A stretch of DNA of 64,000 nt from JBBROS01 sp965260935 (GTDB lineage Bacteria; Pseudomonadota; Alphaproteobacteria; Acetobacterales; Acetobacteraceae), in NCBI GenBank assembly GCA_965260935.1, contig OZ253374.1, positions 682,001 to 746,000 on the forward strand, in the 5' to 3' direction. Shown here in pieces: positions 34,752 through 43,298 of the stretch. Made by a program: the position numbers and the translations under genes. Each line of letters starts with the position of its first letter. Position 1 is the stretch's first letter. Below the pieces are notes generated by a model. It was not told where the DNA came from. It saw nothing but the letters and a program-made list of their open reading frames with translations, and ran no database searches.

Positions 34752-35785
34752 GCCGAAGCCTCCGCCGCTTCCTCGTCCTCCCCCTCGTCCCCGTACCCGA
34801 CCAGCCGCAAAGCCCGCCCCCTTATCCCCCGCTTCGCCGCCTCGTGGATCAGCGCCTCCTCCCGCCCGTGCGTCACCCACACCTCCGGCGCCCCCACCTC
34901 GTCCAGCGTCGCGTTCAGCTCGTCCCAATCCGAGTGGTCGCTGATGACCATCGGCAGCTCCACCCCCTTGCTCCGCGCCCGCTGCCTGACCCGCATCCAC
35001 CCGCTCGCCATGCACGTCACCGGCTCATTGAGCCGCCGCGCCCACCGGTCGGCGATGGCGCTCGGCGGCGCGATCACGACCGCTCCCGCCAAGGCCGCCT
35101 TGTCCTGCACCGTGGCCGGCAGCAGCGTCCCCAGCCGAACCCCCATCCGCTCGTAGGCCGCGCACAGCGGCGTCATCGCCCCATGCAGGTAGACCGGGCG
35201 CTCATACCCGGCGGCCCGCAGCAGCGCGATCACCCGCTGCGCCTTCCCCAGCGCGTAAGCCCCCACCACGTGCGTCCGCTCCGGGAACAGCGCCACGCTT
35301 TCCAGCAATTTCGCCACCTCGCCCGAGGCCGGGGGATGCCGGAACACCGGCAGCGCGAACGTCGCCTCCGTCACGAACACGTCGCACCCGACCGGCACGA
35401 ACGGCAGGCACGTCGGGTCCGGCGCCCGCTTGTAATCCCCGCTCACCACCGCCCGCGACCCGCGCCACTCCATCGCCACCTGCGCGCTGCCCAGCACATG
35501 CCCGGCCGGCTCCAGCCAGACCCGCACGCCCCCGACCGTCACCGCCTCCCCATACGGCAGCGCCTGCTGCACCGCCCCGGCCCGGCCCGGCCCCATGCGG
35601 ACATCCATCAGCGCCATCGTCTCGGGCGACGCCATCACCGCCCCGTGCCCGGGCCGGGCGTGGTCCGCATGGGCATGGGTCACCACCGCCCGGTCCACCG
35701 CCTGCACCGGATCGATAAAAAACCCGCCAGGCTCGCAATAAAGCCCGGCGGGCAGCGCCTTCAGCCAAGTTTCCGGGTGCGGCAA
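34748..35785 (-). CDS. Ligase-associated DNA exonuclease (metallo-beta-lactamase fold)
   Basis: A 345-residue MBL-fold nuclease of the SNM1/CPSF-like group. The metal motif is VVTHAHADHARPGHG. PAGHVLGSAQVAMEW and VVSGDYKRAPDPTCLPF, seen as VVSGDYKRAPD, supply further metal ligands. VISDHSDWDELNATL is the late motif typical of the beta-CASP class. It is expected to trim DNA ends before the ligase acts. In many genomes the pair travels with a DEXH helicase (Lhr-like) and the PdeM phosphoesterase; neither is in this window. The start is TTG 35785, right behind the degP stop, and the stop overlaps the ligase GTG. Confidence 0.9.
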   Translation of the reverse strand: MPHPETWLKALPAGLYCEPGGFFIDPVQAVDRAVVTHAHADHARPGHGAVMASPETMALMDVRMGPGRAGAVQQALPYGEAVTVGGVRVWLEPAGHVLGSAQVAMEWRGSRAVVSGDYKRAPDPTCLPFVPVGCDVFVTEATFALPVFRHPPASGEVAKLLESVALFPERTHVVGAYALGKAQRVIALLRAAGYERPVYLHGAMTPLCAAYERMGVRLGTLLPATVQDKAALAGAVVIAPPSAIADRWARRLNEPVTCMASGWMRVRQRARSKGVELPMVISDHSDWDELNATLDEVGAPEVWVTHGREEALIHEAAKRGIRGRALRLVGYGDEGEDEEAAEASA

Positions 35786-35786
35786 A

Positions 35787-37307
35787 CTATCCCGGCTGGC
35801 GCTTGTCGTCCCCTTCCAGCGGCACCGGCACCCAGCGCATGCCCTCGCCGCTCTGGATCAGCATCAGCACCGTCTTGCGGTTCTGCTTGCGGTATTTCTG
35901 CAGCTGCTTGGTCACGTCGTCGGCCGAATTGACCGGCTCCTGCTGCACCTCGACGATCACGTCGCCCGGCTTCAAGCCTCGCGCCGCCGCCGGGCCATCC
36001 GGGCTGACGTCGGTGACAACGACGCCTTTCTGGTCCGCTCCCAGCTTGAACTGGTCGCGCAGCTCGTCGGTGATGGGCGCGACGCGGGCCCCGAGACCGG
36101 AGATTTCCGGGCTTTTCTGCGGCGCCGGGCTTTTGCCGGTATCCACGCTCGCCTGCTGCACCTCGTCCGGCAACTCGCCCACCGGCGCCTGCAGCGTCAT
36201 CTCCTTGCCATCGCGCCAAACCACCACGGGCACGGTCTTGCCCACGCCCGTTTCCGCCACGATGCGCGGCAACGCCCGCATGTCGTCAACCTCGTGCCCG
36301 TCGAATTTCAGGATGATGTCGCCGCTGTGGATGGCGGCCTTGTCGGCCGGCCCGCCGTCGTTCACCCCCGCAACCAGCGCCCCGGCCGCCTTGTTCAGGC
36401 CCAGGCTCTCGGCGATGTCCGGCGTGACCTGCTGGATGCGCACGCCCAGCCAGCCGCGCCGGGCGTGGCCATACTCGCGCAACTGCATCACCACCGACTT
36501 CGCCAGGTTCGACGGCACCGAGAAGCCGATGCCGACCGAGCCGCCCGAGGGCGAGTAGATCGCCGTGTTGATGCCGATCACCTCGCCGTTCATGTTGAAC
36601 AGCGGGCCGCCGGAGTTCCCGCGGTTGATCGACGCGTCCGTCTGGATGAAGTCGTCGTATGGCCCCTGGCGGATGTCCCGCCCGCGCGCGCTGACGATGC
36701 CGGCCGTCACCGAGCCGCCCAGCCCGAACGGGTTGCCGATCGCCAGCACCCAGTCGCCGACCCGTTCCGTGTCGCTGTCGCCGAACGACACCGCCTTCAG
36801 CGGCTTGTCGCTTTCGACCTTGAGCAACGCGAGATCCACCCGGTCGTCCTTGCCGACCAGCTTCGCCTTCAGCGTCGTGTTGTCGGTCATGGTCACCGTG
36901 ATCTCGTCGGCCCCGTCGATCACGTGGTTGTTGGTGACGATGTAGCCGGTCGGGTCGATGATGAAGCCGCTGCCGAGGCTCACGGCACGGCCCCCGGGCG
37001 GCGCGCCGGGGCCGCGATGGGGGTTGGGCTCGCCACGCCGCTGCCCGGGCTTGTTGCGGTCGAGGAAGTCCTTGAAGAACTGCTCGAACGGCGATCCGGG
37101 CGGGAACACCGGCATGTCCGGGCCGCCGCGGTCGGCCGTCTGCCGCGCCGCCTGGCTGCTGCTGATGTTGACGACCGACGGCAGCAGGTTCGCCGCCAGG
37201 TCGGCGAAACTGTCCGGCGCAGCCCGTGCCAGGGCCGGCTGAGGCATGGCCGCCGGAAGCGCCAGCACGCTGGCGAGCAAGGCGGCGCGCAGGAAACCGA
37301 GGCGCAT
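35787..37307 (-). CDS. degP: Periplasmic serine protease of the Do/HtrA family
   Basis: A 506-residue protease with signal peptide (MRLGFLRAALLASVLALPAA). The trypsin-like domain has the triad H128 in VTNNHVIDGADE, D158 in DDRVDLALLKVE and S232 in INRGNSGGPLF. Two PDZ domains follow: AGALVAGVNDGGPADKAAI and KGVVVTDVSPDGPAAARGL. It degrades or refolds damaged envelope proteins. A 20-residue Arg/Pro/Gly-rich loop near 84-107 precedes the catalytic core. ATG 37307 has GAGGGAG at a good distance; a TTG at 37322 would add five residues. It is followed two bases later by the exonuclease gene, so cotranscription is possible. Confidence 0.94.
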   Translation of the reverse strand: MRLGFLRAALLASVLALPAAMPQPALARAAPDSFADLAANLLPSVVNISSSQAARQTADRGGPDMPVFPPGSPFEQFFKDFLDRNKPGQRRGEPNPHRGPGAPPGGRAVSLGSGFIIDPTGYIVTNNHVIDGADEITVTMTDNTTLKAKLVGKDDRVDLALLKVESDKPLKAVSFGDSDTERVGDWVLAIGNPFGLGGSVTAGIVSARGRDIRQGPYDDFIQTDASINRGNSGGPLFNMNGEVIGINTAIYSPSGGSVGIGFSVPSNLAKSVVMQLREYGHARRGWLGVRIQQVTPDIAESLGLNKAAGALVAGVNDGGPADKAAIHSGDIILKFDGHEVDDMRALPRIVAETGVGKTVPVVVWRDGKEMTLQAPVGELPDEVQQASVDTGKSPAPQKSPEISGLGARVAPITDELRDQFKLGADQKGVVVTDVSPDGPAAARGLKPGDVIVEVQQEPVNSADDVTKQLQKYRKQNRKTVLMLIQSGEGMRWVPVPLEGDDKRQPG

Positions 37308-37393
37308 GGAACTCTCCCTCAACGAAAGGCCCCAACCCGGGCCGTAAGCTGCAATTCTGCACGCGGCAGCGAAAACAATCCAGAAACGCCTTT

Positions 37394-38269
37394 TCAGTTC
37401 GGCTTCGGTTCCTGCTGCAGCAGCTTCAAGAACTCGCTATCAGGCGTCATCACCAGCCGGGACCCGTTCCCCGAGCCGAACGCCTGGCGGTAGGCCTGCA
37501 AGGTCCGGTACGTCGCGTAGAAGCCCGGGTCCTTCTGGAAGGCGTCGGCGTAGATCTTGATCGACTCCTCCTCGCCCTGGCCCCGGAGCCGGTCGGCCGC
37601 GGCCCGGGCGTCGGCCAGCAGCACCGTCCGGTCCCGGTCCGCGTCGGCGCGGATCTTGAGGCTGGCCTCCTCGCCCTCGGCCCGCGCCTGGGCCGCGACC
37701 CGCTGCCGTTCGGACTTCATCCGCCCCAGGACCGCCTGCGTGTTCTCCTCCGGCAAGTCCGCCCGCCGCAGCCGCACGTCCTGGATCGCGACGCCGAAGT
37801 TCCTCATCTCGCCCACCACCTGCTGCTTGATGAGGTTGGTGATCCGCGGGCGGTCGGTCGACAGCACGTTCAGCAGCGTCTCGTTGCCCAGCACCCGGCG
37901 CAAGGACGACGTCACCACTGAACTCAGCCGCGCCCGGATGTTGCCCTCCGACGATCCGACCGTTTGGTAGTACTCCAAGGGGTTCGCGATCCGGTACAGC
38001 GTGAACCCATCGACGATCAGCCGCCGCTGGTCGCCCAGGATCACCTCCTCGCCGCTGTTCTGATAGTCCAGCAAGCGCCGGTCGAAGCTGATGACCGTCT
38101 GCACGAACGGGACCTTGACGTGCAGCCCGGGCGTGCTGATGACGCGGATCGGCTCGCCGAACTGGGTGATCAGCACCTGCTCGGTTTGCTTCACGGTGAA
38201 CAGGCTGGCGCTGAGGACGATCAGCAGCACCAGGGCAGCCGCGCCGCCGGCGATGTATTTGGGACTCAT
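37394..38269 (-). CDS. hflC: FtsH protease modulator HflC
   Basis: A 291-residue SPFH/band 7 protein. One N-terminal membrane helix (AALVLLIVLSASLFTVKQTE) precedes VLITQFGEPIRVISTPGLHVKVPF, seen as FGEPIRVISTPGLHVKVPF. The coiled coil near 185-235 contains SERQRVAAQARAEGEE. The tail has KDPGFYATYRTLQAYRQAF. With HflK it forms a cage around FtsH in the inner membrane and controls its access to membrane substrates. ATG 38269 overlaps the hflK stop by four bases. It is 87 bases upstream of the degP start, so an hflK-hflC-degP quality-control operon is likely. Confidence 0.95.
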   Translation of the reverse strand: MSPKYIAGGAAALVLLIVLSASLFTVKQTEQVLITQFGEPIRVISTPGLHVKVPFVQTVISFDRRLLDYQNSGEEVILGDQRRLIVDGFTLYRIANPLEYYQTVGSSEGNIRARLSSVVTSSLRRVLGNETLLNVLSTDRPRITNLIKQQVVGEMRNFGVAIQDVRLRRADLPEENTQAVLGRMKSERQRVAAQARAEGEEASLKIRADADRDRTVLLADARAAADRLRGQGEEESIKIYADAFQKDPGFYATYRTLQAYRQAFGSGNGSRLVMTPDSEFLKLLQQEPKPN

Positions 38270-39498
38270 TTCGCGGCCCCCTGCATTCTGGCAGGCGCAG
38301 GCGGCGCGATCCGTCCCGGGTCAAGCGGCAGGTAGGGCACGATCCCTTGCAGCTTGTCGTCCACCACGATCGACGGCGTTTTCTCCAGGATGTCCTGCAT
38401 CGTCTCGATGTACATCCGCTTCAGCGTCACGTCCTTGGCCACGGAATAGGCCTGGTACACGCTGAGGAACCGCGCCGCCTGGCCTTTCGCCTCGGCCACC
38501 GTCGCCTGCTTGTCGCCTTCCGCCTCGGCCGTCAGCCGGGCCGCGTCGCCGCGGGCGCGCGGGATGATGTCGTTGCGGTAGCTCTCGGCCTCGTTGCGCA
38601 CGCGCTCGGCATCGGTGTTGGCCCGCTGCACGTCGCGGAAGCTCTCGATCACGGCCGAAGGCGGGTCAACCCGCTGCAGCTGCACCTGGGTGATCTCGAC
38701 GCCCGTCCCGTACTGGTCCAGCATCTCCTGCGCGCCCTTGGTCACCGCCTGCTCGATCTGCGCCCGCGCCTCGGTCAGCGCCGGCTGGATCGGGGTGCGG
38801 CCGATCACCTGGCGCATCATGCTCTCGGACGCCGACTTCACCAGCTCGTCCGGACTGCGGGTGTTGAACAGGTAGTCCGCCGCGTTGCGGACGCGCCAGA
38901 AGACGGAAAAGTTGATGTCGATGATGTTCTCGTCGCCCGTCAGCATCAACGCCTCCTGCGGCACCTCGCGCGCCACGCCGCCCGGCAGGTCCCGCCCGCG
39001 GGTGTTGAGCGTGATGTTCGGGTCGGACGCGTTGCCGCGGAACCCGATCTCGATGCGGTTGATCCGCGTCACCGCCGGCGTCAGCGCCGTCTCGGCCGGC
39101 CAGGGGATATGGTAGTTCAACCCCGGCAGCGTGGTCCGGTTGAACGCCCCGAAGCGCAGAACCACGCCCTGCTCGTCCGGCTGCACCCGGTAGAACCCGC
39201 TCGCCAGCCAGATCGCCACGGCCACGGCCGCGAACAGCGCGACCAGCCGCCCCTGCCCACGCCCGCCGCGGCCCCCGAACCCGCCCGGCCCGCCCGGCAC
39301 GAACCGCCGGGCCTTCTCCTGCATCTTGGCGATCAGCTCATCGAGGTCGGGCAGCCCCCCGGCCGCCTGCCCCCGCCCGCCAGCGCCCCATGGCCCGCGC
39401 GTCGGCTCCCCGTCGCCTTTGCCGCGATCGCCTCGCGGGGGCTGCTTGCCGCCCGGGTTCCCCCACGGGCTAGGCCCACCGCCACTGTTCCAGCTCAT
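38266..39498 (-). CDS. hflK: FtsH protease modulator HflK
   Basis: A 410-residue SPFH protein. Residues 1-95 are a Gly/Pro/Arg-rich cytoplasmic region (SWNSGGGPSPWGNPGG) typical of HflK. The single membrane helix is LVALFAAVAVAIWLASGFY. The SPFH core contains QGVVLRFGAFNRTTLPGLNY, and the coiled coil includes NEAESYRNDIIPRARGDA. I selected ATG 39498 over an upstream GTG/ATG because the family starts at MSWN and a GGAG site is present. It overlaps hflC and would be the first gene of the minus-strand hflK-hflC-degP series. It diverges from mrp, with 123 bases between. Confidence 0.95.
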   Translation of the reverse strand: MSWNSGGGPSPWGNPGGKQPPRGDRGKGDGEPTRGPWGAGGRGQAAGGLPDLDELIAKMQEKARRFVPGGPGGFGGRGGRGQGRLVALFAAVAVAIWLASGFYRVQPDEQGVVLRFGAFNRTTLPGLNYHIPWPAETALTPAVTRINRIEIGFRGNASDPNITLNTRGRDLPGGVAREVPQEALMLTGDENIIDINFSVFWRVRNAADYLFNTRSPDELVKSASESMMRQVIGRTPIQPALTEARAQIEQAVTKGAQEMLDQYGTGVEITQVQLQRVDPPSAVIESFRDVQRANTDAERVRNEAESYRNDIIPRARGDAARLTAEAEGDKQATVAEAKGQAARFLSVYQAYSVAKDVTLKRMYIETMQDILEKTPSIVVDDKLQGIVPYLPLDPGRIAPPAPARMQGAAK

Positions 39499-39621
39499 CC
39501 GAACTCCGCTCTCCCCTTGGCAGCAGACACGCCATGGGCCATGTCCGCCTGCACTATGCGCCGTCATGGCATCAGCCGCGCATTCGCGGCATATTGACCG
39601 ATCAAGGAAGGTTTACAAGCG

Positions 39622-40752
39622 ATGCCGTCATCGAAGGCCGACCGGCTCTACGACGTTCTCCGCACGGTGGCGCTGCCGGGCGTGGACATGGATGTCGTTT
39701 CCGCAGGCCTGGTCGACAGCCTCGACGAGCGCGACGGCCTCGTCCACGTCGCGCTCAAAACCGAGCGTGCCAACGCCCTCGCCATGGAAGCCGTCCGCCG
39801 CAACGCCGAGGCCCTCCTCGCCAAGCAGCCCGGCATCAACAACGCCACCGTCGTCCTCACCGCGCACCGTCCCCCAGGAATGCCGCAACCAACGCCCCAG
39901 CCGGCTCCCAGGCCCGCCGCGCCGACCCAGCGCGCCCCGGCGCCCGGCAAGGCCCCCTTGCTCCCCGAGGTCCAGCACATCGTCGCCGTCGCCTCCGGCA
40001 AGGGCGGCGTCGGCAAAAGCACCGTCGCTGTCAACCTCGCCGTCGCCCTCGCGCAGCAAGGCCTCCGCGTCGGCCTGCTCGACGCCGACATCTACGGCCC
40101 CAGCCTGCCCCGGATGCTGGGCCTCGACGCCAAGCCCGAGATCGAGAGCGGCCAGATGCTCCCCCTCCAGGCCTGGGGGCTGAAAGCCATGTCCATCGGC
40201 TTCCTTGTCGACCCGGACAGCGCCATGATCTGGCGCGGCCCCATGGTCATGAGCGCGCTGGAGCAGATGATGGGCCAGGTCGCTTGGGGCGCGCTCGATA
40301 TCCTGGTCGTCGACATGCCGCCGGGCACGGGCGACGCGCAGCTCACCATGGCCCAGCGCGTCAGCCTCGCCGGCGCCGTGATCGTCAGCACTCCGCAGGA
40401 CATCGCGCTCATCGACGCCCGCCGCGGCGTCCGCATGTTCGAGAAGACCATGGTCCCGGTTCTTGGCCTGATCGAGAACATGAGCCTGTTCTGCTGCCCC
40501 AACTGCGGCCATGAGACGCCGCTGTTCGGCCACGGCGGCGCGAAGCGGGAGGCGGAGGCCCTCGGCGTCCCGTTCCTCGGCGAAGTCCCGCTCCTGCTCG
40601 ACATCCGCGTCACCGCCGACGAAGGCCAGCCCATCACCGCCGGCGCCCCCGGCAGCCCGGCCGCGAAAGCCTTCGCCGCCATCGCAGGCCGCTTGTGGGA
40701 CGGCCTCGCGAACCGGCGGTCCGCAGGCCCGAAGATCGTTCACGACGACTGA
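39622..40752 (+). CDS. mrp: Mrp/NBP35-type iron-sulfur carrier ATPase
   Basis: A 376-residue Mrp (ApbC). Residues 1-85 are a MIP18-like domain. A Pro-rich linker (90-113) leads to the deviant P-loop ASGKGGVGKST (124-134). VGLLDADIYGPSLPRMLG and ILVVDMPPGTGDAQLT are the switch regions. The metal-binding CxxC lies in LFCCPNCGHET. It assembles or carries iron-sulfur clusters for apoproteins in the cytosol. Its divergent position next to hflK is a common arrangement in alphaproteobacteria. No cysteine is lost, so it should be functional. Confidence 0.95.
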   Translation: MPSSKADRLYDVLRTVALPGVDMDVVSAGLVDSLDERDGLVHVALKTERANALAMEAVRRNAEALLAKQPGINNATVVLTAHRPPGMPQPTPQPAPRPAAPTQRAPAPGKAPLLPEVQHIVAVASGKGGVGKSTVAVNLAVALAQQGLRVGLLDADIYGPSLPRMLGLDAKPEIESGQMLPLQAWGLKAMSIGFLVDPDSAMIWRGPMVMSALEQMMGQVAWGALDILVVDMPPGTGDAQLTMAQRVSLAGAVIVSTPQDIALIDARRGVRMFEKTMVPVLGLIENMSLFCCPNCGHETPLFGHGGAKREAEALGVPFLGEVPLLLDIRVTADEGQPITAGAPGSPAAKAFAAIAGRLWDGLANRRSAGPKIVHDD

Positions 40753-40777
40753 CCAACGGCAGCCGGGGCCGGTCAGG

Positions 40778-41722
40778 CTATGCGCCCGCGTCCTCACGGT
40801 AGATCGCGGTGCGAGCCTTGCCGTCAGCGCCGACCATGCCCCGGTACATGCCTTCGGAATTGAACGGCATCGCCACCCGTCCCCCCGCGTCCACCGCGAT
40901 CAAGCCGCCGTCGCCGCCAGCCTGGCCCAGTTCCGCCACGACGTCGGCGGCGGCATGGGCCAGCGCCTGCCCGGCCAGCCGCATCCGCGCCGCGATCTCG
41001 TGGGCCGCGCCGTAGCGGATGAAGAACTCGCCGTGGCCGGTCGCGGACACCGCGCAGACGCCGTTCTCCGCCCAGGTGCCGGCGCCGAACACCGGGCTGT
41101 CGCCCACCCGTCCCGGCAGCTTGGCCGTCATGCCGCCGGTCGAGGTGGCGGCGGCCAGGTTGCCCGCCGCGTCCCGCGCCACCGCGCCGACGGTGCCGTG
41201 CCGTGCCGACGGGTCGCCCGGTCCGGCAGCGCCCGAGCGCCTGCGCTCCAGCTCGCGTTGCAGCGCGTCCCAGCGCCGGGCGGTATGGAACCAGTCCGCA
41301 TCGGCGAACGCGAGGCCCTGCGCGCGGCAGAACGCCATCGCGCCCTCGCCAACCAGCATGACGTGCCCGCTCCGCTCCATGACGGCGCGGGCGGCCAGCA
41401 CCGGGTTGCGCGGGCCACAGATGCCGGCCACGGCCCCGGCCGCGCGGCCGCGCCCGTCCATCACCGCCGCGTCCATCTCGTGCCGCCCGTCGCTGGCGAA
41501 CACCGCCCCGCGCCCGGCGTTGAACAGCGGGTCGTCCTCCAGCGCCACCACCGCCGCCGTCGCCGCGTCCAGCGCCGCGCCGCCTTGCGCCAGCACGGCA
41601 TGGCCCGCCAGCAGCGCCGCCCGCAGCCCGGCGCGGTAGGCCGCCTCGGCGTCCGGCGTCATGGCCTCGTGCCGGATGGTGCCGGCGCCGCCGTGGATGG
41701 CGAGGGAGAACGTCTGGTCCAT
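40778..41722 (-). CDS. iaaA: Isoaspartyl peptidase/L-asparaginase (Ntn-hydrolase)
   Basis: A 314-residue plant-type asparaginase. The alpha subunit starts SLAIHGGAGTI and includes NAGRGAVFASDGRHEMDAAV, seen as NAGRGAVFASDG. The autocleavage site is HGTVGAVARDAAGNLAAATS with the nucleophile Thr177. STGGMTAKLPGRVGDSP and SATGHGEFFIRYGAAHEI are conserved in the beta subunit. It removes isoaspartyl residues from small peptides and may hydrolyse asparagine. In Escherichia coli iaaA sits before the gsi peptide-transporter genes. Here a vestige of such an ATPase gene lies directly upstream, so the operon was probably larger. Confidence 0.93.
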   Translation of the reverse strand: MDQTFSLAIHGGAGTIRHEAMTPDAEAAYRAGLRAALLAGHAVLAQGGAALDAATAAVVALEDDPLFNAGRGAVFASDGRHEMDAAVMDGRGRAAGAVAGICGPRNPVLAARAVMERSGHVMLVGEGAMAFCRAQGLAFADADWFHTARRWDALQRELERRRSGAAGPGDPSARHGTVGAVARDAAGNLAAATSTGGMTAKLPGRVGDSPVFGAGTWAENGVCAVSATGHGEFFIRYGAAHEIAARMRLAGQALAHAAADVVAELGQAGGDGGLIAVDAGGRVAMPFNSEGMYRGMVGADGKARTAIYREDAGA

Positions 41723-41749
41723 GGGGGGAAACCTTTCGGGAAGCGCGGA

Positions 41750-41893
41750 TCAGCGCGTGGGCGCAGGCGCCGTGACGGACTTGCCGGAACCCGGCTCGCC
41801 GACGAGCGAGACCGTCTCCCCGTCGCGTACGGGCAAGGAATGGCTGGTCGCGAAACTCACCGTAAGCCCGGTGATGCCGAGCAAGACTGGAAC
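41750..41893 (-). pseudogene. Vestige of a peptide-type ABC transporter ATPase gene
   Basis: Read on the minus strand this stretch encodes VPVLLGITGLTVSFATSHS, then LPVRDGETVSLVGEPGSGKSVT and a stop after APAPTR. That matches the first strands and Walker A of DppD/GsiA ATPases (GESGSGKSVTA). About a dozen residues seem to be missing before LPVRDGE, and everything after the P-loop is gone. No ribosome site or start is evident. It lies 28 bases before iaaA, in the same orientation. Confidence 0.6.
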
Positions 41894-41955
41894 GTCGGAC
41901 AAGCGGGGCAGGATGCTTGCGCTTCGCTGCACAGCCGCAACGATGCGGGCAGCGA

Positions 41956-42031
41956 TGGTGGAGCCGAGGGGAATCGAACCCCTGACCTCCTGAATGCCAT
42001 TCAGGCGCTCTCCCAACTGAGCTACGGCCCC
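41956..42031 (-). tRNA. tRNA-Ala (anticodon GGC)
   Basis: On the minus strand the cloverleaf is complete. Acceptor GGGGCCG pairs with CGGCTCC (one G-U pair), with discriminator A and encoded CCA. The D arm is GCTCAGTTGGGAGAGC. The anticodon stem CCTGA/TCAGG has loop ATGGCAT, giving GGC. The T arm is AGGGGTTCGATTCCCCT. Confidence 0.96.
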
Positions 42032-42329
42032 GCGGCGCTGGGTGGCACGCTATAGCCTTGGCCTCGGCCCCCTGCAAGGGGCGGCAGCCAGGGCCGTGGA
42101 AACGATTGCCGCCGCAATGCGTTGCGGTTCTGATAGTATCGAGAGTAGCAGCTCGGAAAGACTTGCTAATCGAGCTTGGCTTGTATATCGGCGAACCTAA
42201 GCAAGCAGGTACAATGATTTTCGTCTCGCAATAGCATTAAAAAACACAGAGACGCTTTTCGCTTTCCATTTTCCTCCGAGGGCCGGTTCTCTTTTCCAAC
42301 TGGAATGAATGTATCTGGTTTAGAATGCT
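42032..42329. other. AT-rich intergenic region
   Basis: About 300 bases with no supported gene. From 42120 onward the base composition is clearly AT-richer than the genome average (for instance the stretch around 42225-42250). A short inverted repeat CCCCTGCAAGGGG lies near 42070-42082 just upstream of tRNA-Ala. The AT-rich part may hold the promoter of the acyltransferase gene. Confidence 0.45.
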
Positions 42330-43298
42330 TTGAAAACGGTCGTATCAGTTCAATACTTGCGCGGCATCGCAGCCCTTGCCGTCGTCGCGTCGCACACCAC
42401 GCCTGCCGCGTTCGCCGGGCAGGCCGGGGTCGATGTTTTCTTCGTCATCTCCGGCTTCATCACCTGGTCGATCACCGAACGGCCCACGACGCCGGGACGG
42501 TTCCTTTGGCGCCGGCTCGTGCGGGTGGCGCCGCTTTATTGGATCGCGACGGCGCTGATGGCGCTGCACCAGGGCGCGCCGATCGAGGCCGCGATCAAAT
42601 CGGCTCTGTTCGTGCCCTATTTCGGGGAGGGCGGGAACATATGGCCGGTCCTGGTTCCGGGTTGGACGCTGAATTACGAGATGTTCTTCTACCTCCTTGT
42701 CGGCCTCATGCTGCTGTGCCCGCGGCGGACGGGCGTGCTGCTGCTGGCCGGCCTGATGCTGCTGCTCGCGGCCAGCCACCCGGCCGTTCCGGGCGACGAT
42801 GCGCGGCTGATGACCTACACGAACCCGCTGATCCTGGAGTTCCTGGCGGGGATCGGGCTGGCCGAGCTATGGTTGCGCCGGACCCTGCCGGGACCATGGA
42901 TCGCGGGGCCGATGATCGCGCTCGGCGCGGGCGCCCTGTTCCTGCCGCTGATGCATGGGCCGCAGGATACGGGCCGGTTCCTGTTCTGGGGCTTGCCAAG
43001 CCTGATGATCGTGGGCGGGGCGGTGTCGCTCGAGGCGCGCGGCTATGTCGGGCGCGTTTTGCCGCTGATGCTGCTGGGCGACGCCTCGTTCTCGATCTAC
43101 CTGTTCCATCCGTTCATCCTGAAAACCGTGATGACGCTGTTCCAGCATCAACCGACGGTCGTGCGCTCGTCGGCGGTCATGCTCGTGGCCGCGGCGGTCG
43201 GGGTGGTCGCCTACCGGTATCTGGAACGTCCGATGACCTTGCGGCTGAACGCTATGCGGCCCGGAATCCTCCGTCGACCGGTAGGCACACTCCGTTGA
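42330..43298 (+). CDS. Acyltransferase 3 family membrane protein
   Basis: A 322-residue integral membrane acyltransferase with about nine to ten helices. SVQYLRGIAALAVVASHTTP includes the family's catalytic-type histidine. GVDVFFVISGFITWSI and VPGWTLNYEMFFYLLVGLML are the other conserved blocks. GDASFSIYLFHPFILK marks the last third. Members transfer acyl groups onto surface polysaccharides, lipid-linked sugars or Nod factors. The start is TTG 42330 with a weak ribosome site, so it may be misplaced by a few codons. The 3' end overlaps the end of the convergent dehydrogenase by 47 bases. Confidence 0.85.
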   Translation: MKTVVSVQYLRGIAALAVVASHTTPAAFAGQAGVDVFFVISGFITWSITERPTTPGRFLWRRLVRVAPLYWIATALMALHQGAPIEAAIKSALFVPYFGEGGNIWPVLVPGWTLNYEMFFYLLVGLMLLCPRRTGVLLLAGLMLLLAASHPAVPGDDARLMTYTNPLILEFLAGIGLAELWLRRTLPGPWIAGPMIALGAGALFLPLMHGPQDTGRFLFWGLPSLMIVGGAVSLEARGYVGRVLPLMLLGDASFSIYLFHPFILKTVMTLFQHQPTVVRSSAVMLVAAAVGVVAYRYLERPMTLRLNAMRPGILRRPVGTLR

